Shown: positions 1-8,396 of the stretch, one piece after another
Layout: the number at the start of each line of letters is the position of its first letter
Position numbering within the stretch: position 1 is the stretch's first letter
Origin: Streptomyces sp. SAJ15
Lineage (GTDB): Bacteria; Actinomycetota; Actinomycetes; Streptomycetales; Streptomycetaceae
Direction of reading: 5' to 3'
Assembly: GCF_007595705.1 (NCBI RefSeq)
Contig: NZ_NISY01000007.1
Location: forward strand, 1 to 64,000
Length of the DNA stretch: 64,000 bases
Made by a program: the position numbers and the translations under genes
Notes under the pieces: model-generated
The model's input: the letters and a program-made list of their open reading frames with translations, nothing else
Told to the model about the DNA's origin: nothing
Database searches by the model: none

Positions 1-345
1 CAAGGAACGGACGCTTCCTTCGGTCCCGTTTCACCGGGCCCTCCGGGCGCTTCCCTTCGGTGTTTCCAACCTTACCAGATTCTTTTTCGTACCGTTCCCG
101 GTTCGAATTTGTTTCCGGTCCCCGTTGGAGGGGGTTTGTTTCGCGCCTTCCGGCGTGGTCACTACTTTAGCGAATTTCCCGCCCGGCGCCTAATCGAGCC
201 TTTCGGATCGAATTTCGGCATGCCGAAACAGAGCCCGTTCGGGAATCGTTCTGTAGTGGTTTGCCGCCTGGGGCTGCCGGGATGCGGCCTCTGGAGTCCA
301 TCGGCCGGGCATCGTCGGTGCTGCCCGTCTCAAACGGCTCGGGCT
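1..345 (-). promoter_or_regulatory. rRNA operon leader (16S gene off left edge)
   Basis: Read on the minus strand this stretch is the A/G-rich leader found before the 16S gene in Streptomyces rrn operons. It ends at the window edge in the characteristic GCGTCCGTTCCTTG that precedes the processing region. Further -10-like hexamers are visible on the minus strand: TAAAGT at 169-164 and TAAGGT at 74-69, consistent with the several tandem promoters known for these operons, though their -35 boxes are poor. No protein is encoded. The operon is transcribed leftwards, out of the window. Identification rests on recall of the leader sequence, not an alignment. Confidence 0.8.
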
Positions 346-374
346 ACGTTAGGCGTCCCCGGGACCGGAGTCAA
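346..374 (-). promoter_or_regulatory. rrn promoter, TTGACT-17-TAACGT
   Basis: On the minus strand a near-consensus vegetative promoter is present: -35 TTGACT at 374-369, a 17-nt spacer, and -10 TAACGT at 351-346. It is the most upstream and best matched of the promoters visible for the rRNA operon. The -35 box contains the TGA stop codon of the DNA glycosylase gene that lies just upstream. Confidence 0.75.
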
Positions 375-1033
375 GTTCGTGCCGGCGGCTCGCCGGAGCC
401 GCGCCGTCGCGGGGTGTGCGGACGGTAGGGACTGACCGTCGGATCGCCCGCGATCCAGAAGCGCCACGGGTGGTGGGCGCCGTCGCCGCCGACACCGGTG
501 CGCGGTCCGTTCAGCACCGCGGTGGCGGGGACCGGAGTGCCGGCGAGGATCTCCATGGGGGCGTCGGCGCCCGCGCAGACATCGCTGCCGTTCTGGTCGC
601 GGTCGACGTCGAGGGCGGTGGCCAGACGCGCCGGGCCCTTGGCGAGCTCATGGGCGGTGCGGGCGGTCGCCCGGCGCTCGCGGGCCAGTTCCTCGCCCCG
701 GATGATCTCGCCACCGCGCAGCAGCACCCCGCTCGCGCTGCCCTCGGGGCCGCACACCAGGTTCAGGCAGTGCCACATGCCGTAGGTGAAGTAGACGTAC
801 GCGTGGCCCGGGGGCCCGAACATCACCGCGTTGCGCTCGGTGCGGCCGCGGTAGGCGTGCGAGCCGGGGTCGGCGGGGCCGGCGTACGCCTCCACCTCCG
901 TGAGCCTCAGCTCGATGGGCCCGTCCGGGTGGTGCCGCACCAGGACGCGGCCCAGCAGATCGGGGGCGACCTCCAGTACGGGGCGGTCGAAGAAGTTCCG
1001 TTCGAGCGGCGTACGGTCTGGTGCCACGGTCAC
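371..1033 (-). CDS. DNA-3-methyladenine glycosylase (AAG/Mpg family)
   Basis: Cytoplasmic base-excision repair enzyme that removes alkylated purines such as 3-methyladenine. The 220-residue protein matches the AAG fold family over its whole length: the N-terminal L-x-R-N-F-F-D segment (10-16), the catalytic T-E-V-E-A-Y motif (45-50, with E48 as general base), and the R-x-x-R-N-x-x-M-F-G-P-P-G-H-A-Y-V-Y block (about 65-85). The start is GTG at 1033; another GTG at 1027 is also possible and neither has a strong ribosome binding site. The stop codon lies inside the -35 box of the rrn promoter, so the gene runs directly into the rRNA operon without a terminator. Spo0M is divergent, 165 bp away. 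Confidence 0.9.
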   Translation of the reverse strand: MTVAPDRTPLERNFFDRPVLEVAPDLLGRVLVRHHPDGPIELRLTEVEAYAGPADPGSHAYRGRTERNAVMFGPPGHAYVYFTYGMWHCLNLVCGPEGSASGVLLRGGEIIRGEELARERRATARTAHELAKGPARLATALDVDRDQNGSDVCAGADAPMEILAGTPVPATAVLNGPRTGVGGDGAHHPWRFWIAGDPTVSPYRPHTPRRRGSGEPPART

Positions 1034-1198
1034 GGTGCCCGAGCGTAGTGCAACGGATCCATAGAGGTGCGTGCGGGCGGTTGGAGTGGCCGGGCCCGGG
1101 CTGCAAGGGTGGGACCTCGAAGGCGCGGGCACGGAACCGTGTGGCGCGGTACCGCGTTCGTACTGATCAACAACGGACCGACAGAGGAAGATCAGATC

Positions 1199-1981
1199 AT
1201 GGGCTTCAAGAAGCTGCTCGCGAGTTTGGGTGCCGGTGGCGCTTCGGTGGAGACGGTGCTGGCCGAGGAGAACGTCGTCCCCGGCGGTGTCGTACAGGGT
1301 GAGGTCCGCATCCAGGGCGGCTCGGTCGCCCAGCAGATCGAGGGGCTCACCGTCGGCCTGCAGGCCCGGGTCGAGGTCGAGGGCGGCGACCAGGAGCACA
1401 AGCAGAACATCGAGTTCGTCCGCCAGCAGATCGGCGGCGCCTTCGAGGTGCAGCCGGGCGCGGTGCACTCGGTGCAGTTCGGGCTGGAGATCCCGTGGGA
1501 GACCCCGATCACCAACTTCCAGGGCCACCACCTCACCGGCATGCACATCGGGGTGACCACCGAGCTGCAGATCGCGCGGGCCGTGGACTCCGGTGACCTG
1601 GACCCGGTCAACGTGCACCCGATCCCGGCGCAGCAGGCCATCCTGGACGCCTTCGCACAGCTCGGCTTCCGCTTCAAGAGCGCGGACCTGGAGCGGGGCC
1701 ACATCCGTGGCACGCGGCAGGGGCTGCCCTTCTACCAGGAGATCGAGTTCTACGCGCCGCAGCAGTACCGCGGGCTGAACGAGGTCGAGCTGACCTTCAT
1801 CGCCGACGGGCACGAGATGGACGTGGTGCTGGAGATGGACAAGCGCCCGGGGCTGTTCACCGAGGGCAGCGACTCGTACCGCTCGTTCACGGTCGGCCTC
1901 TCCTCGTACCAGGGCACCGACTGGACCGCCTACCTCAACCAGTGGCTCGCCGAGGTCGGCGGCAAGCGCAACTGGTTCTGA
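1199..1981 (+). CDS. spo0M: Spo0M family sporulation-control protein
   Basis: A 260-residue protein with the arrestin-like two-lobed beta fold of Spo0M, a family first known as a sporulation-control protein in Bacillus and common in actinobacteria. It shows the family start M-G-F-K-K-L-L-A-S-L-G, the early G-x-V-x-G-E-V segment, and I-P-W-E-T-P-I-T (about 101-108). The ATG at 1199 follows AGAGGAAG at good spacing. It is cytoplasmic with no membrane segment. The gene stands alone, divergent from the glycosylase, and ends before a strong bidirectional terminator. Its molecular role in Streptomyces is not established. Confidence 0.9.
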   Translation: MGFKKLLASLGAGGASVETVLAEENVVPGGVVQGEVRIQGGSVAQQIEGLTVGLQARVEVEGGDQEHKQNIEFVRQQIGGAFEVQPGAVHSVQFGLEIPWETPITNFQGHHLTGMHIGVTTELQIARAVDSGDLDPVNVHPIPAQQAILDAFAQLGFRFKSADLERGHIRGTRQGLPFYQEIEFYAPQQYRGLNEVELTFIADGHEMDVVLEMDKRPGLFTEGSDSYRSFTVGLSSYQGTDWTAYLNQWLAEVGGKRNWF

Positions 1982-2006
1982 GCGACCGGTTCCGAGTCTC
2001 CCGGCT

Positions 2007-2053
2007 GGGTGCGGGGCGGGTACGGACCTGTGGTCCGTACCCGCCCCGCACCC
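2007..2053. terminator. Bidirectional hairpin terminator between spo0M and barstar gene
   Basis: A perfect 21-bp stem (2007-2027 with 2033-2053) closes a 5-nt loop CTGTG between two convergent genes. It lacks a long T tract, as is usual in Streptomyces. Confidence 0.85.
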
Positions 2054-2083
2054 TTTCCGGGTCCCGCGCGGCCGGGGGCGCGG

Positions 2084-2425
2084 TCAGTCCGCCGGGTCGT
2101 AGACCACGGTCAGCGGGGTGTCGCTGTCGGCCCAGTACGCCAGCGCGTCCTCGAGGACGGCCGCCGCGGTCTCGGCGGCTTCGGGCGCGGCCTTGCGGAA
2201 CGCCGCCCAGCCGCGCACGCGCAGCACGTACCCGGTGGGCTCACCCCACCAGGAGAGGTCGATCAGGCAGTCGGCGAGGGCGTCCCAGTTGCGGCCGAAC
2301 CAGTCGGGCAGGCCGAGGTCCGTCGCGCACCGGTCGAGGAAGCCGGCGCGGTCTGACACGCCGTCGAGGTGGAGCGTGGCCGTGTGTGGGCCGGGCTCCG
2401 GCGTTGCTCCGGTCATGGGCGGCAT
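2084..2425 (-). CDS. Barstar family protein
   Basis: A 113-residue acidic cytoplasmic protein of the barstar family (ribonuclease inhibitors). The family hallmark F-G-R-N-W-D-A-L is at 43-50, followed by the D-C-L and W-W positions typical of the group. No barnase-like ribonuclease is encoded nearby, so this is an orphan copy, which is common in Streptomyces; it may inhibit a ribonuclease encoded elsewhere or do something else. The start is ATG at 2425; ATG at 2416 is an in-frame alternative. It is divergent from the PEBP gene. Confidence 0.8.
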   Translation of the reverse strand: MPPMTGATPEPGPHTATLHLDGVSDRAGFLDRCATDLGLPDWFGRNWDALADCLIDLSWWGEPTGYVLRVRGWAAFRKAAPEAAETAAAVLEDALAYWADSDTPLTVVYDPAD

Positions 2426-2554
2426 CGTCCCAGATCACCGGGCGTCCGCTGACTAGGCTGGCCGCGCATGCGAGGCGTACGCATACGGCCCGTCAGAAGG
2501 CGGGCGTGCGGACGACCTTCACCAGCGGTCTCCCGAGCAACAGGAGGTTTCGAC

Positions 2555-3094
2555 GTGTCCGAGCAGAACCGGCGCCCGCTCCCCCATGACTTCCATCCCC
2601 CGGTGCCGTCGTTCACCGTGGTGAGCGATGACGTGGCCGACGGCGGCACCCTCAAGGACGACCAGGTGTACGCGAAGGGCAACCTCTCGCCGCACCTGCG
2701 CTGGGAGGGGTTCCCGGAGGGGACGAAGAGCTTCGCGGTGACGTGCTTCGACCCGGACGCGCCGACCGGAAGCGGCTTCTGGCACTGGGTGCTCTTCGAC
2801 CTCCCGGCGTCGGTCACCGAGCTGCCGACCGGAGCGGGCAGCGGTGACTTCAAGGGGCTGCCCCAGGGCGCGGTGCATGTGCGGAACGACTACGGCTCGC
2901 GTGACTTCGGCGGGGCGGCGCCGCCGCCCGGCGACGGCTCGCACCGGTATGTCTTCACGGTCTACGCCGTGGACACCGAGAAGCTGGGTCCGGACGCCGG
3001 GGTGTCCCCGGCGGTGGTCGGGTTCAACCTGCGCTTCCACACCCTGGCCCGGGCCCATGTGATCGGTGAGTACGAGAACCCGGCCGGGGGCTGA
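2555..3094 (+). CDS. YbhB/YbcL family PEBP-like protein
   Basis: A 179-residue member of the phosphatidylethanolamine-binding / Raf-kinase-inhibitor-like family. It carries the family ligand-pocket motifs D-P-D-A-P-T (66-71) and H-W (77-78), and a later G-x-x-x-x-G-P-like segment with S-H-R-Y. The GTG at 2555 is preceded by CAGGAGG at 8-nt spacing; the frame is open upstream to 2468 but that extension is basic and unrelated to the family. There is no signal peptide. The bacterial function is unknown. Confidence 0.88.
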   Translation: MSEQNRRPLPHDFHPPVPSFTVVSDDVADGGTLKDDQVYAKGNLSPHLRWEGFPEGTKSFAVTCFDPDAPTGSGFWHWVLFDLPASVTELPTGAGSGDFKGLPQGAVHVRNDYGSRDFGGAAPPPGDGSHRYVFTVYAVDTEKLGPDAGVSPAVVGFNLRFHTLARAHVIGEYENPAGG

Positions 3095-3182
3095 CCGGCG
3101 GTGACGCGCGGCTGACCGCGGTCGCGCGGGCCCGGCGCGGCTAAATTGCGTTGTCCGGATCCGCACGCCCGCGCCAGAGTTG

Positions 3183-3216
3183 ATCCCGGCCCGCTCCTCC
3201 AGGGGCGGGCCGGGAT
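3183..3216. terminator. Hairpin after PEBP gene
   Basis: A 12-bp stem (3183-3194 with 3205-3216) encloses a 10-nt loop, 90 bp after the PEBP stop and before the HNH gene. It looks like a Streptomyces-type terminator without a T tract. Confidence 0.5.
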
Positions 3217-3240
3217 GCCTGGTGCGGGAGGTGGTCTGGG

Positions 3241-3756
3241 ATGCGCGAGACGTTGGTGCTCAACGCGAGCTTCGAACCGCTGTCGACGGTGACGTCGCGG
3301 CGAGCGGTGGTACTGGTACTGCAGGAGAAGGCCGTCGTCGAACAGGCCCATCCTCGACTGCGGGTGCGCGCCGCCGAGGTGGAACTGCCGCTGCCCCGGG
3401 TGATCAGGCTGAGCCGGTATGTGCGGGTGCCGTTCCGAAGACGGGCGCCGTGGTCGCGGCGCGGGGTGCTGATACGGGACCGTCACCGGTGCGCGTACTG
3501 CGGAGGGCGGGCGACGACCGTGGACCATGTGGTGCCTCGCGCGCACGGCGGCGGCGACACCTGGCTCAACACGGTGGCCTCCTGCGTGGAGGACAACCAC
3601 CGCAAGGCGGACCGGACCCCGGAGCAGGCGGGGATGCGGCTGCTGAGCGCGCCCTTCGAGCCGACGCCCGCCGACGCGCTGTTGCTGGCCCTCGGGCCGG
3701 CGGGGCGTGAGGAGCTGCCGGAGTGGCTGGCGCCGTCGACGCCGCGCGCGGCCTGA
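3241..3756 (+). CDS. HNH endonuclease family protein
   Basis: A 171-residue protein with a C-terminal HNH nuclease fold. The zinc-binding pair C84-x2-C87, the D-H-V-V-P-R motif with H96, N110, and C115...H120 fit the ββα-metal site and its structural zinc. The N-terminal 75 residues, starting V-L-N-A-S-F-E-P-L, are typical of the stand-alone HNH protein found throughout actinobacteria. The ATG at 3241 follows GGGAGG. No restriction or toxin partner is nearby, so a housekeeping or DNA-repair role is more likely than defence, but this is inference. Confidence 0.9.
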   Translation: MRETLVLNASFEPLSTVTSRRAVVLVLQEKAVVEQAHPRLRVRAAEVELPLPRVIRLSRYVRVPFRRRAPWSRRGVLIRDRHRCAYCGGRATTVDHVVPRAHGGGDTWLNTVASCVEDNHRKADRTPEQAGMRLLSAPFEPTPADALLLALGPAGREELPEWLAPSTPRAA

Positions 3757-3775
3757 CCGCGGGGCTCTGACCGGT

Positions 3776-4714
3776 TCAGTCGATGGTGGGCGACTCGCGG
3801 CGCGGGGCCTCCTTGGCACCGCCGGAGCCGCCGCCCCCCATGGGCCCGAAGTTGCCGATCGCGCCGCCGAGCCCCTTGAGGGCGTCTCCGATCTCGCTGG
3901 GCACGATCCAGAGCTTGTTGGCGTCGCCTTCGGCGATCTTCGGCAGCATCTGGAGGTACTGGTAGGAGAGCAGCTTCTGGTCCGGGTCGCCGGCGTGGAT
4001 CGACTCGAAGACCGTGCGGATCGCCTGGGCCTCGCCCTCGGCGCGCAGCGCGGCCGCCTTGGCCTCACCTTCGGCGCGGAGGATCGCGGACTGCTTCTCG
4101 CCCTCGGCGCGCAGGATCTCGGACTGTCGGACACCCTCGGCCTGGAGGATCGCGGCGCGCTTGTCACGGTCGGCGCGCATCTGCTTCTCCATCGAGTCCT
4201 GGATGGAGGTGGGCGGCTCGATGGCCTTGAGCTCGACGCGGTTGACGCGGATGCCCCACTTGCCGGTGGCCTCGTCCAGGACGCCGCGCAGCGCCGCGTT
4301 GATCTCCTCGCGCGAGGTGAGGGTGCGCTCCAGGTCCATGCCGCCGATGATGTTCCGGAGCGTGGTGACGGTGAGCTGCTCGATCGCCTGGATGAAGCTG
4401 GCGACCTCGTAGGTCGCGGCGCGGGCGTCGGTCACCTGGTAGTAGATGACGGTGTCGATGTTGACGACCAGGTTGTCCTGGGTGATCACCGGCTGCGGCG
4501 GGAACGGCACCACCTGTTCGCGCAGGTCCACGCGGTTGCGGATGGAGTCGATGAACGGCACGACGATGTTGAGGCCGGCGTTGAGGGTGCGCGTGTAGCG
4601 ACCGAACCGCTCCACGATCGCGGCACTGGCCTGCGGGATGACCTGGATCGTCTTGATGAGTGCGATGAAGACGAGCACCACCAGGATGATCAGGACGATG
4701 ATGATCGGTTCCAC
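3776..4714 (-). CDS. SPFH/band 7 (stomatin/flotillin-like) membrane protein
   Basis: A 312-residue scaffold protein of membrane microdomains. An N-terminal membrane anchor (about 3-22) is followed by a band 7 domain (about 25-190) and a helical segment in which the motif L-R-A-E-G-E is repeated (about 195-235), typical of SPFH oligomerisation helices. The C-terminus is glycine-rich. The start is GTG at 4714 behind GGGGAG. It lies 110 bp downstream of, and on the same strand as, an NfeD gene. This is the conserved NfeD-SPFH pairing, in which NfeD stabilises or partners the SPFH oligomer. Confidence 0.92.
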   Translation of the reverse strand: MEPIIIVLIILVVLVFIALIKTIQVIPQASAAIVERFGRYTRTLNAGLNIVVPFIDSIRNRVDLREQVVPFPPQPVITQDNLVVNIDTVIYYQVTDARAATYEVASFIQAIEQLTVTTLRNIIGGMDLERTLTSREEINAALRGVLDEATGKWGIRVNRVELKAIEPPTSIQDSMEKQMRADRDKRAAILQAEGVRQSEILRAEGEKQSAILRAEGEAKAAALRAEGEAQAIRTVFESIHAGDPDQKLLSYQYLQMLPKIAEGDANKLWIVPSEIGDALKGLGGAIGNFGPMGGGGSGGAKEAPRRESPTID

Positions 4715-4824
4715 AGCGGCTCCCCGTGCCCTTCATGCTTCCGGCCATCGGACGATGATGTTGAAGTCTTTCAGATAAGCGGCGTGCCGCGCAGCTTGAC
4801 GGGGACACGCGTCGGGCGGCCGAC

Positions 4825-5247
4825 TCACATGACGACGGCGGTCGCCCCGTCGATGTCCACGACGTCCACCTGCTGGCCCGGCTCGTACGACTGGTCGGCG
4901 TCGAGCGAGCGGGCTGACCACACCTCACCGGCGAGCTTGATGCGCCCGCCGTCCCCGTCCACCCGTTCCAGCACGACCGCCTGACGGCCCTTCAGCGCCT
5001 CGACGCCGCTGAGCAGTTCCGGGCGCTGACGGCGGCTGCGGTTGGCGATCGGGCGCACGACCGCGATCAACGCGACCGAGACGACGGCGAAGACCACTAC
5101 CTGGAGCACGAGTCCGCCGCCCACCGCGTCGGTGAGGGCGGCGGCGACCGCGCCGACCGCCACCATCCCGAACTCCGGCATCGCGGTCAGTACGAGGGGA
5201 ATGCCCAGCCCTACGGCGGCGACCAGCCACCACACCCATCCGTCCAC
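4825..5247 (-). CDS. NfeD family membrane protein
   Basis: A 140-residue short-form NfeD protein: two or three membrane segments in residues 5-68, then a soluble OB-fold domain (about 82-140) with the E-x-x-D-G-x-G-x-I-K-L-x-G-E-x-W-x-A-R pattern diagnostic of NfeD. It lacks the N-terminal ClpP-like protease domain of long NfeD. It is the first gene of an operon with the downstream SPFH protein. The start is GTG at 5247; overlapping upstream ATG codons are out of frame. Confidence 0.9.
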   Translation of the reverse strand: MDGWVWWLVAAVGLGIPLVLTAMPEFGMVAVGAVAAALTDAVGGGLVLQVVVFAVVSVALIAVVRPIANRSRRQRPELLSGVEALKGRQAVVLERVDGDGGRIKLAGEVWSARSLDADQSYEPGQQVDVVDIDGATAVVM

Positions 5248-5302
5248 ATGGTCATGGTAGTTCTCGGGGCCGGGCCGGGACAGGGCGCGAAACCGCGCTG
5301 CC

Positions 5303-6097
<795 letters not shown>

Positions 6098-6195
6098 GAG
6101 CGCGTTGTCTCCCATTGCAGTCTCGAAATGTCGCTTGCGCCCGGCGGCGCAGCCCCCAGGGAAAACCTACGCCACCGACTGACGGTGCCAGTCCT

Positions 6196-6201
6196 TAGGC
6201 T
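6196..6201 (+). promoter_or_regulatory. -10 element (TAGGCT) of probable leaderless transcript
   Basis: TAGGCT ends 6 nt before the ATG at 6208, and no ribosome binding site is present. This spacing places the transcription start at or next to the start codon. Confidence 0.5.
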
Positions 6202-6207
6202 GGGGCC

Positions 6208-7005
6208 ATGCTCGACGAACCTCGCTCTGGACGCCTTGCGGCGTGGGGAAATGCCCTTATTGCCGGACTTGTCTCACCGGATGAGGCCGCTCATCGCATC
6301 ACCGGCGAAGACGCCACCCATCGCGTCGCCGATCTCCCCGGGGAGCCCGGCCCGGTCGGGCTCACCCTGGCCCTCGGCCGGCTGCGGGCGCTCGGCGCCA
6401 CCGGTCTGCGGGTGGCGCTGCCGGCCCCGGGCCACCCGCTGGGGCTGAGCGGCCCGCCGGAGTTCAACGCGCGGGCGCTGGAGGCGGGCGAGGCGGTGCT
6501 CGCCTCGGGCGTGTCGCTGGGCCTGGTGCCGGAGGTCTTCGAGGCGGGGCCGCGCGGCGATGTGCACGTCGAGGTGGTGTGGCGCTGTCTGCCGGTGCGC
6601 GAGGCGCCGCCGGCCGACGTGCCGTCCCTCGGCGAGGCGGAGCGAGAGCTGGCGGAGGCGCTGCGGGAGGCGACGGAGGTGCTCTCCCGGCTGGACGTGG
6701 CCGGGTCCGGCCCGGTGGCCCAGGCGGCGCTGGAGGCGTACCGGGCGCGCGCGGAGCGCGGCCGCGAGGTGCTCGCGCCGGGCTACCCCACGCGCGCCAT
6801 CCGGGTGTTGGAGCTCGCCCAGCGGGTGGGCGCCCTCATCGACATCGCCCACGGCTCCGCCGGCGGCGGCCGCGAGCACGGCGCCGCGGTCAGCGCCTCC
6901 GAGATCGCCGCCCGCGCCGAGGCCCTCCGCCCGGTCGAGCGCACCGCCCGCCGGGCGCAGGTGGCGGCGTACAACGCGTATGTGGAGCACCGCGAGCGGG
7001 GGTGA
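6208..7005 (+). CDS. Conserved hypothetical protein
   Basis: A 265-residue cytoplasmic protein with no signal peptide or membrane segment. I do not recognise a domain. The first part (about 1-110) alternates alanine/leucine-rich helices with short strands; residues 125-200 are strongly helical and rich in E, A and R, so a coiled-coil-like bundle is likely. Codon use is normal for the region. It is divergent from the ABC ATPase and appears to be translated from a leaderless transcript. The reading frame is long, codon-biased and complete, so the gene is real; function unknown. Confidence 0.8.
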   Translation: MLDEPRSGRLAAWGNALIAGLVSPDEAAHRITGEDATHRVADLPGEPGPVGLTLALGRLRALGATGLRVALPAPGHPLGLSGPPEFNARALEAGEAVLASGVSLGLVPEVFEAGPRGDVHVEVVWRCLPVREAPPADVPSLGEAERELAEALREATEVLSRLDVAGSGPVAQAALEAYRARAERGREVLAPGYPTRAIRVLELAQRVGALIDIAHGSAGGGREHGAAVSASEIAARAEALRPVERTARRAQVAAYNAYVEHRERG

Positions 7006-7245
7006 ACGTCCGGGGCCGCGGCTCGCGCCCGCGCCGTGGGGCCGTGGGCCCCGCGCCCCCTTCCGACCCTCACCGTCGCCTTCGGCCCCGCCGGTCGCGG
7101 TCGGCTCGACACCGCCGTACCGCGCCGAGCGGGCTGATCGCCGTCGGGATCGCCCGTACGCGCGAGATGCGGCCCACGGAGGGGCCGCCCCCATGGCGGC
7201 GGGCGCGGAGCGCCGGGCGCCATGGGGGGGGGAGCCGCGCACGGC
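7006..7245. other. Non-coding G+C-rich spacer
   Basis: The 306 bp between the hypothetical gene and the chaplin hold no credible gene. The only clear structure is the terminator at 7246-7282. The rest is C/G-rich sequence with short imperfect inverted repeats. Confidence 0.6.
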
Positions 7246-7282
7246 CGAAGGCCCCGCGGGAGCTGCGCCCGCGGGGCCTTCG
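7246..7282 (-). terminator. Hairpin terminator of the chaplin gene
   Basis: A perfect 15-bp stem (7246-7260 with 7268-7282) and 7-nt loop lie 30 bp beyond the chaplin stop codon. Confidence 0.75.
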
Positions 7283-7311
7283 GTACGACTGGTCGGCGTG
7301 TCGCCGAAACG

Positions 7312-7560
7312 TCAGTGGTTGACGTTCAGGTTGTCGTAGGCGCTGTTGCCGGCACCGACCACGGTGACGGTGTTGCCCCCCACGTTGACCGGGGCGTCGA
7401 CCGGCTCCTGAACGAGGTTGCCGGAAGCGACACCCGGGGAGTTCACGGCCTTGCCCTGGGCCTGCGGGCCGTGGTCCGAGGCGGAGGCCACACCGGCACC
7501 GACGACGGCCAGGCCGCTCGCCGCGATCGCGACGGCCGCGAACTTCTTGATGTTCTTCAC
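7312..7560 (-). CDS. chpE: Short chaplin, ChpE-like, without cysteines
   Basis: An 82-residue secreted surface protein. It has a Sec signal peptide (K-K-F-A-A-V-A near the start, cleavage after A-S-A-S-A, about 26-28) and one chaplin domain. That domain shows G-K-A-V-N-S-P-G-V-A-S-G-N, then V-N-V-G-G-N-T-V, and ends N-V-N-H. Chaplins assemble into amyloid-like fibrils that lower surface tension and coat aerial hyphae. Most short chaplins have two cysteines; this one has none, as known for ChpE. The GTG at 7560 has AGGAGG 11 nt upstream; an in-frame TTG at 7569 is too close to that site. Confidence 0.9.
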   Translation of the reverse strand: MKNIKKFAAVAIAASGLAVVGAGVASASDHGPQAQGKAVNSPGVASGNLVQEPVDAPVNVGGNTVTVVGAGNSAYDNLNVNH

Positions 7561-7748
7561 TTTCTTCAAACCCTCCTGAAACGCGTAGCCGCGGCCGATC
7601 ACCGCGGCACGCCATGAAGAACGGCCCACGGCCGACCTGGATGCGCTGTGTGGGTGACATACACCCGACGGTATGAATCTCCGCTGAGCTGACGACAATC
7701 CGTATCAGGGTCGTGGCAGGGCGTGTCGGGGGGCGGTGGGGCGCCGGG

Positions 7749-8396
7749 TCAGGCCCCTATCCCGTGCCGGACCGCCCACAGGGCCGCCTGGGTCCGGTCC
7801 GCGAGGTCCAGCTTCATCAGGATGTTCGAGACGTGCGTCTTGACGGTCTTCTCGGACAGCACCAGCGCGCGGGCGATCTCCCGGTTGGAGCGGCCGTCCG
7901 CGATCAGCGCGAGCACCTCGCGCTCCCGCTCGGTGAGGGTGTTGCCACGGCCATGGCCGCCGTTGGCCTCCTCCTGGGAGAGCAGCGCGCCGGCCACCTC
8001 GGGCTGGAGCAGCACATGTCCGGCGTGGACGGAGCGGATGGCGCCGGCGAGCGCCTCGGGGTCCACGTCCTTGTAGACGTAGCCGGCGGCGCCCGCGCGA
8101 AGGGCGGGGACCACGGTGCGCTGCTCGGTGAAGCTGGTGACGATCAGGACCCGCGCCCGGCTTCCGGCCTCGCGGAGCCTGCGCAGCGCCTCGATGCCGT
8201 CGGTGCCCGGCATCTTCACGTCCATGAGGATGACGTCGGGCCGCAGCTCCTCGGCGGCGGCGACGCCCTCGTCGCCGTCCGACGCCTCCCCGACGACCTC
8301 GATGTCGTCCTGGACCTCGAGGAACGTGCGCAGCCCGCGCCGCACGACCTGGTGGTCGTCGACCAGCAGGACCCGAATCGTGTCCGGCTCAGCCAC
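7749..8396 (-). CDS. NarL/FixJ-type response regulator
   Basis: A 215-residue two-component response regulator. The receiver domain (about 7-125) has acidic residues D13-D14, phosphoacceptor D59 in L-M-D-V-K-M-P, T/S switch region V-T-S-F, and the conserved lysine in Y-V-Y-K-D. A LuxR-type helix-turn-helix (about 150-210) follows, with L-T-E-R-E-R-E-V-L and the recognition helix region S-E-K-T-V-K-T-H-V-S. It overlaps the kinase gene upstream by 8 nt, so the two are translationally coupled and almost certainly cognate. Target genes are unknown; the chaplin gene lies just downstream on the same strand. Confidence 0.93.
   Translation of the reverse strand: MAEPDTIRVLLVDDHQVVRRGLRTFLEVQDDIEVVGEASDGDEGVAAAEELRPDVILMDVKMPGTDGIEALRRLREAGSRARVLIVTSFTEQRTVVPALRAGAAGYVYKDVDPEALAGAIRSVHAGHVLLQPEVAGALLSQEEANGGHGRGNTLTEREREVLALIADGRSNREIARALVLSEKTVKTHVSNILMKLDLADRTQAALWAVRHGIGA

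Noticed and set aside
2084..2425. Toxin-antitoxin pair with the barstar-like protein
   Set aside because: Neither neighbour is a ribonuclease toxin; both encode unrelated housekeeping proteins.
2468..2554. Upstream ATG extension of the PEBP gene
   Set aside because: The added residues are basic and unlike the family, whereas GTG 2555 has an ideal ribosome binding site.
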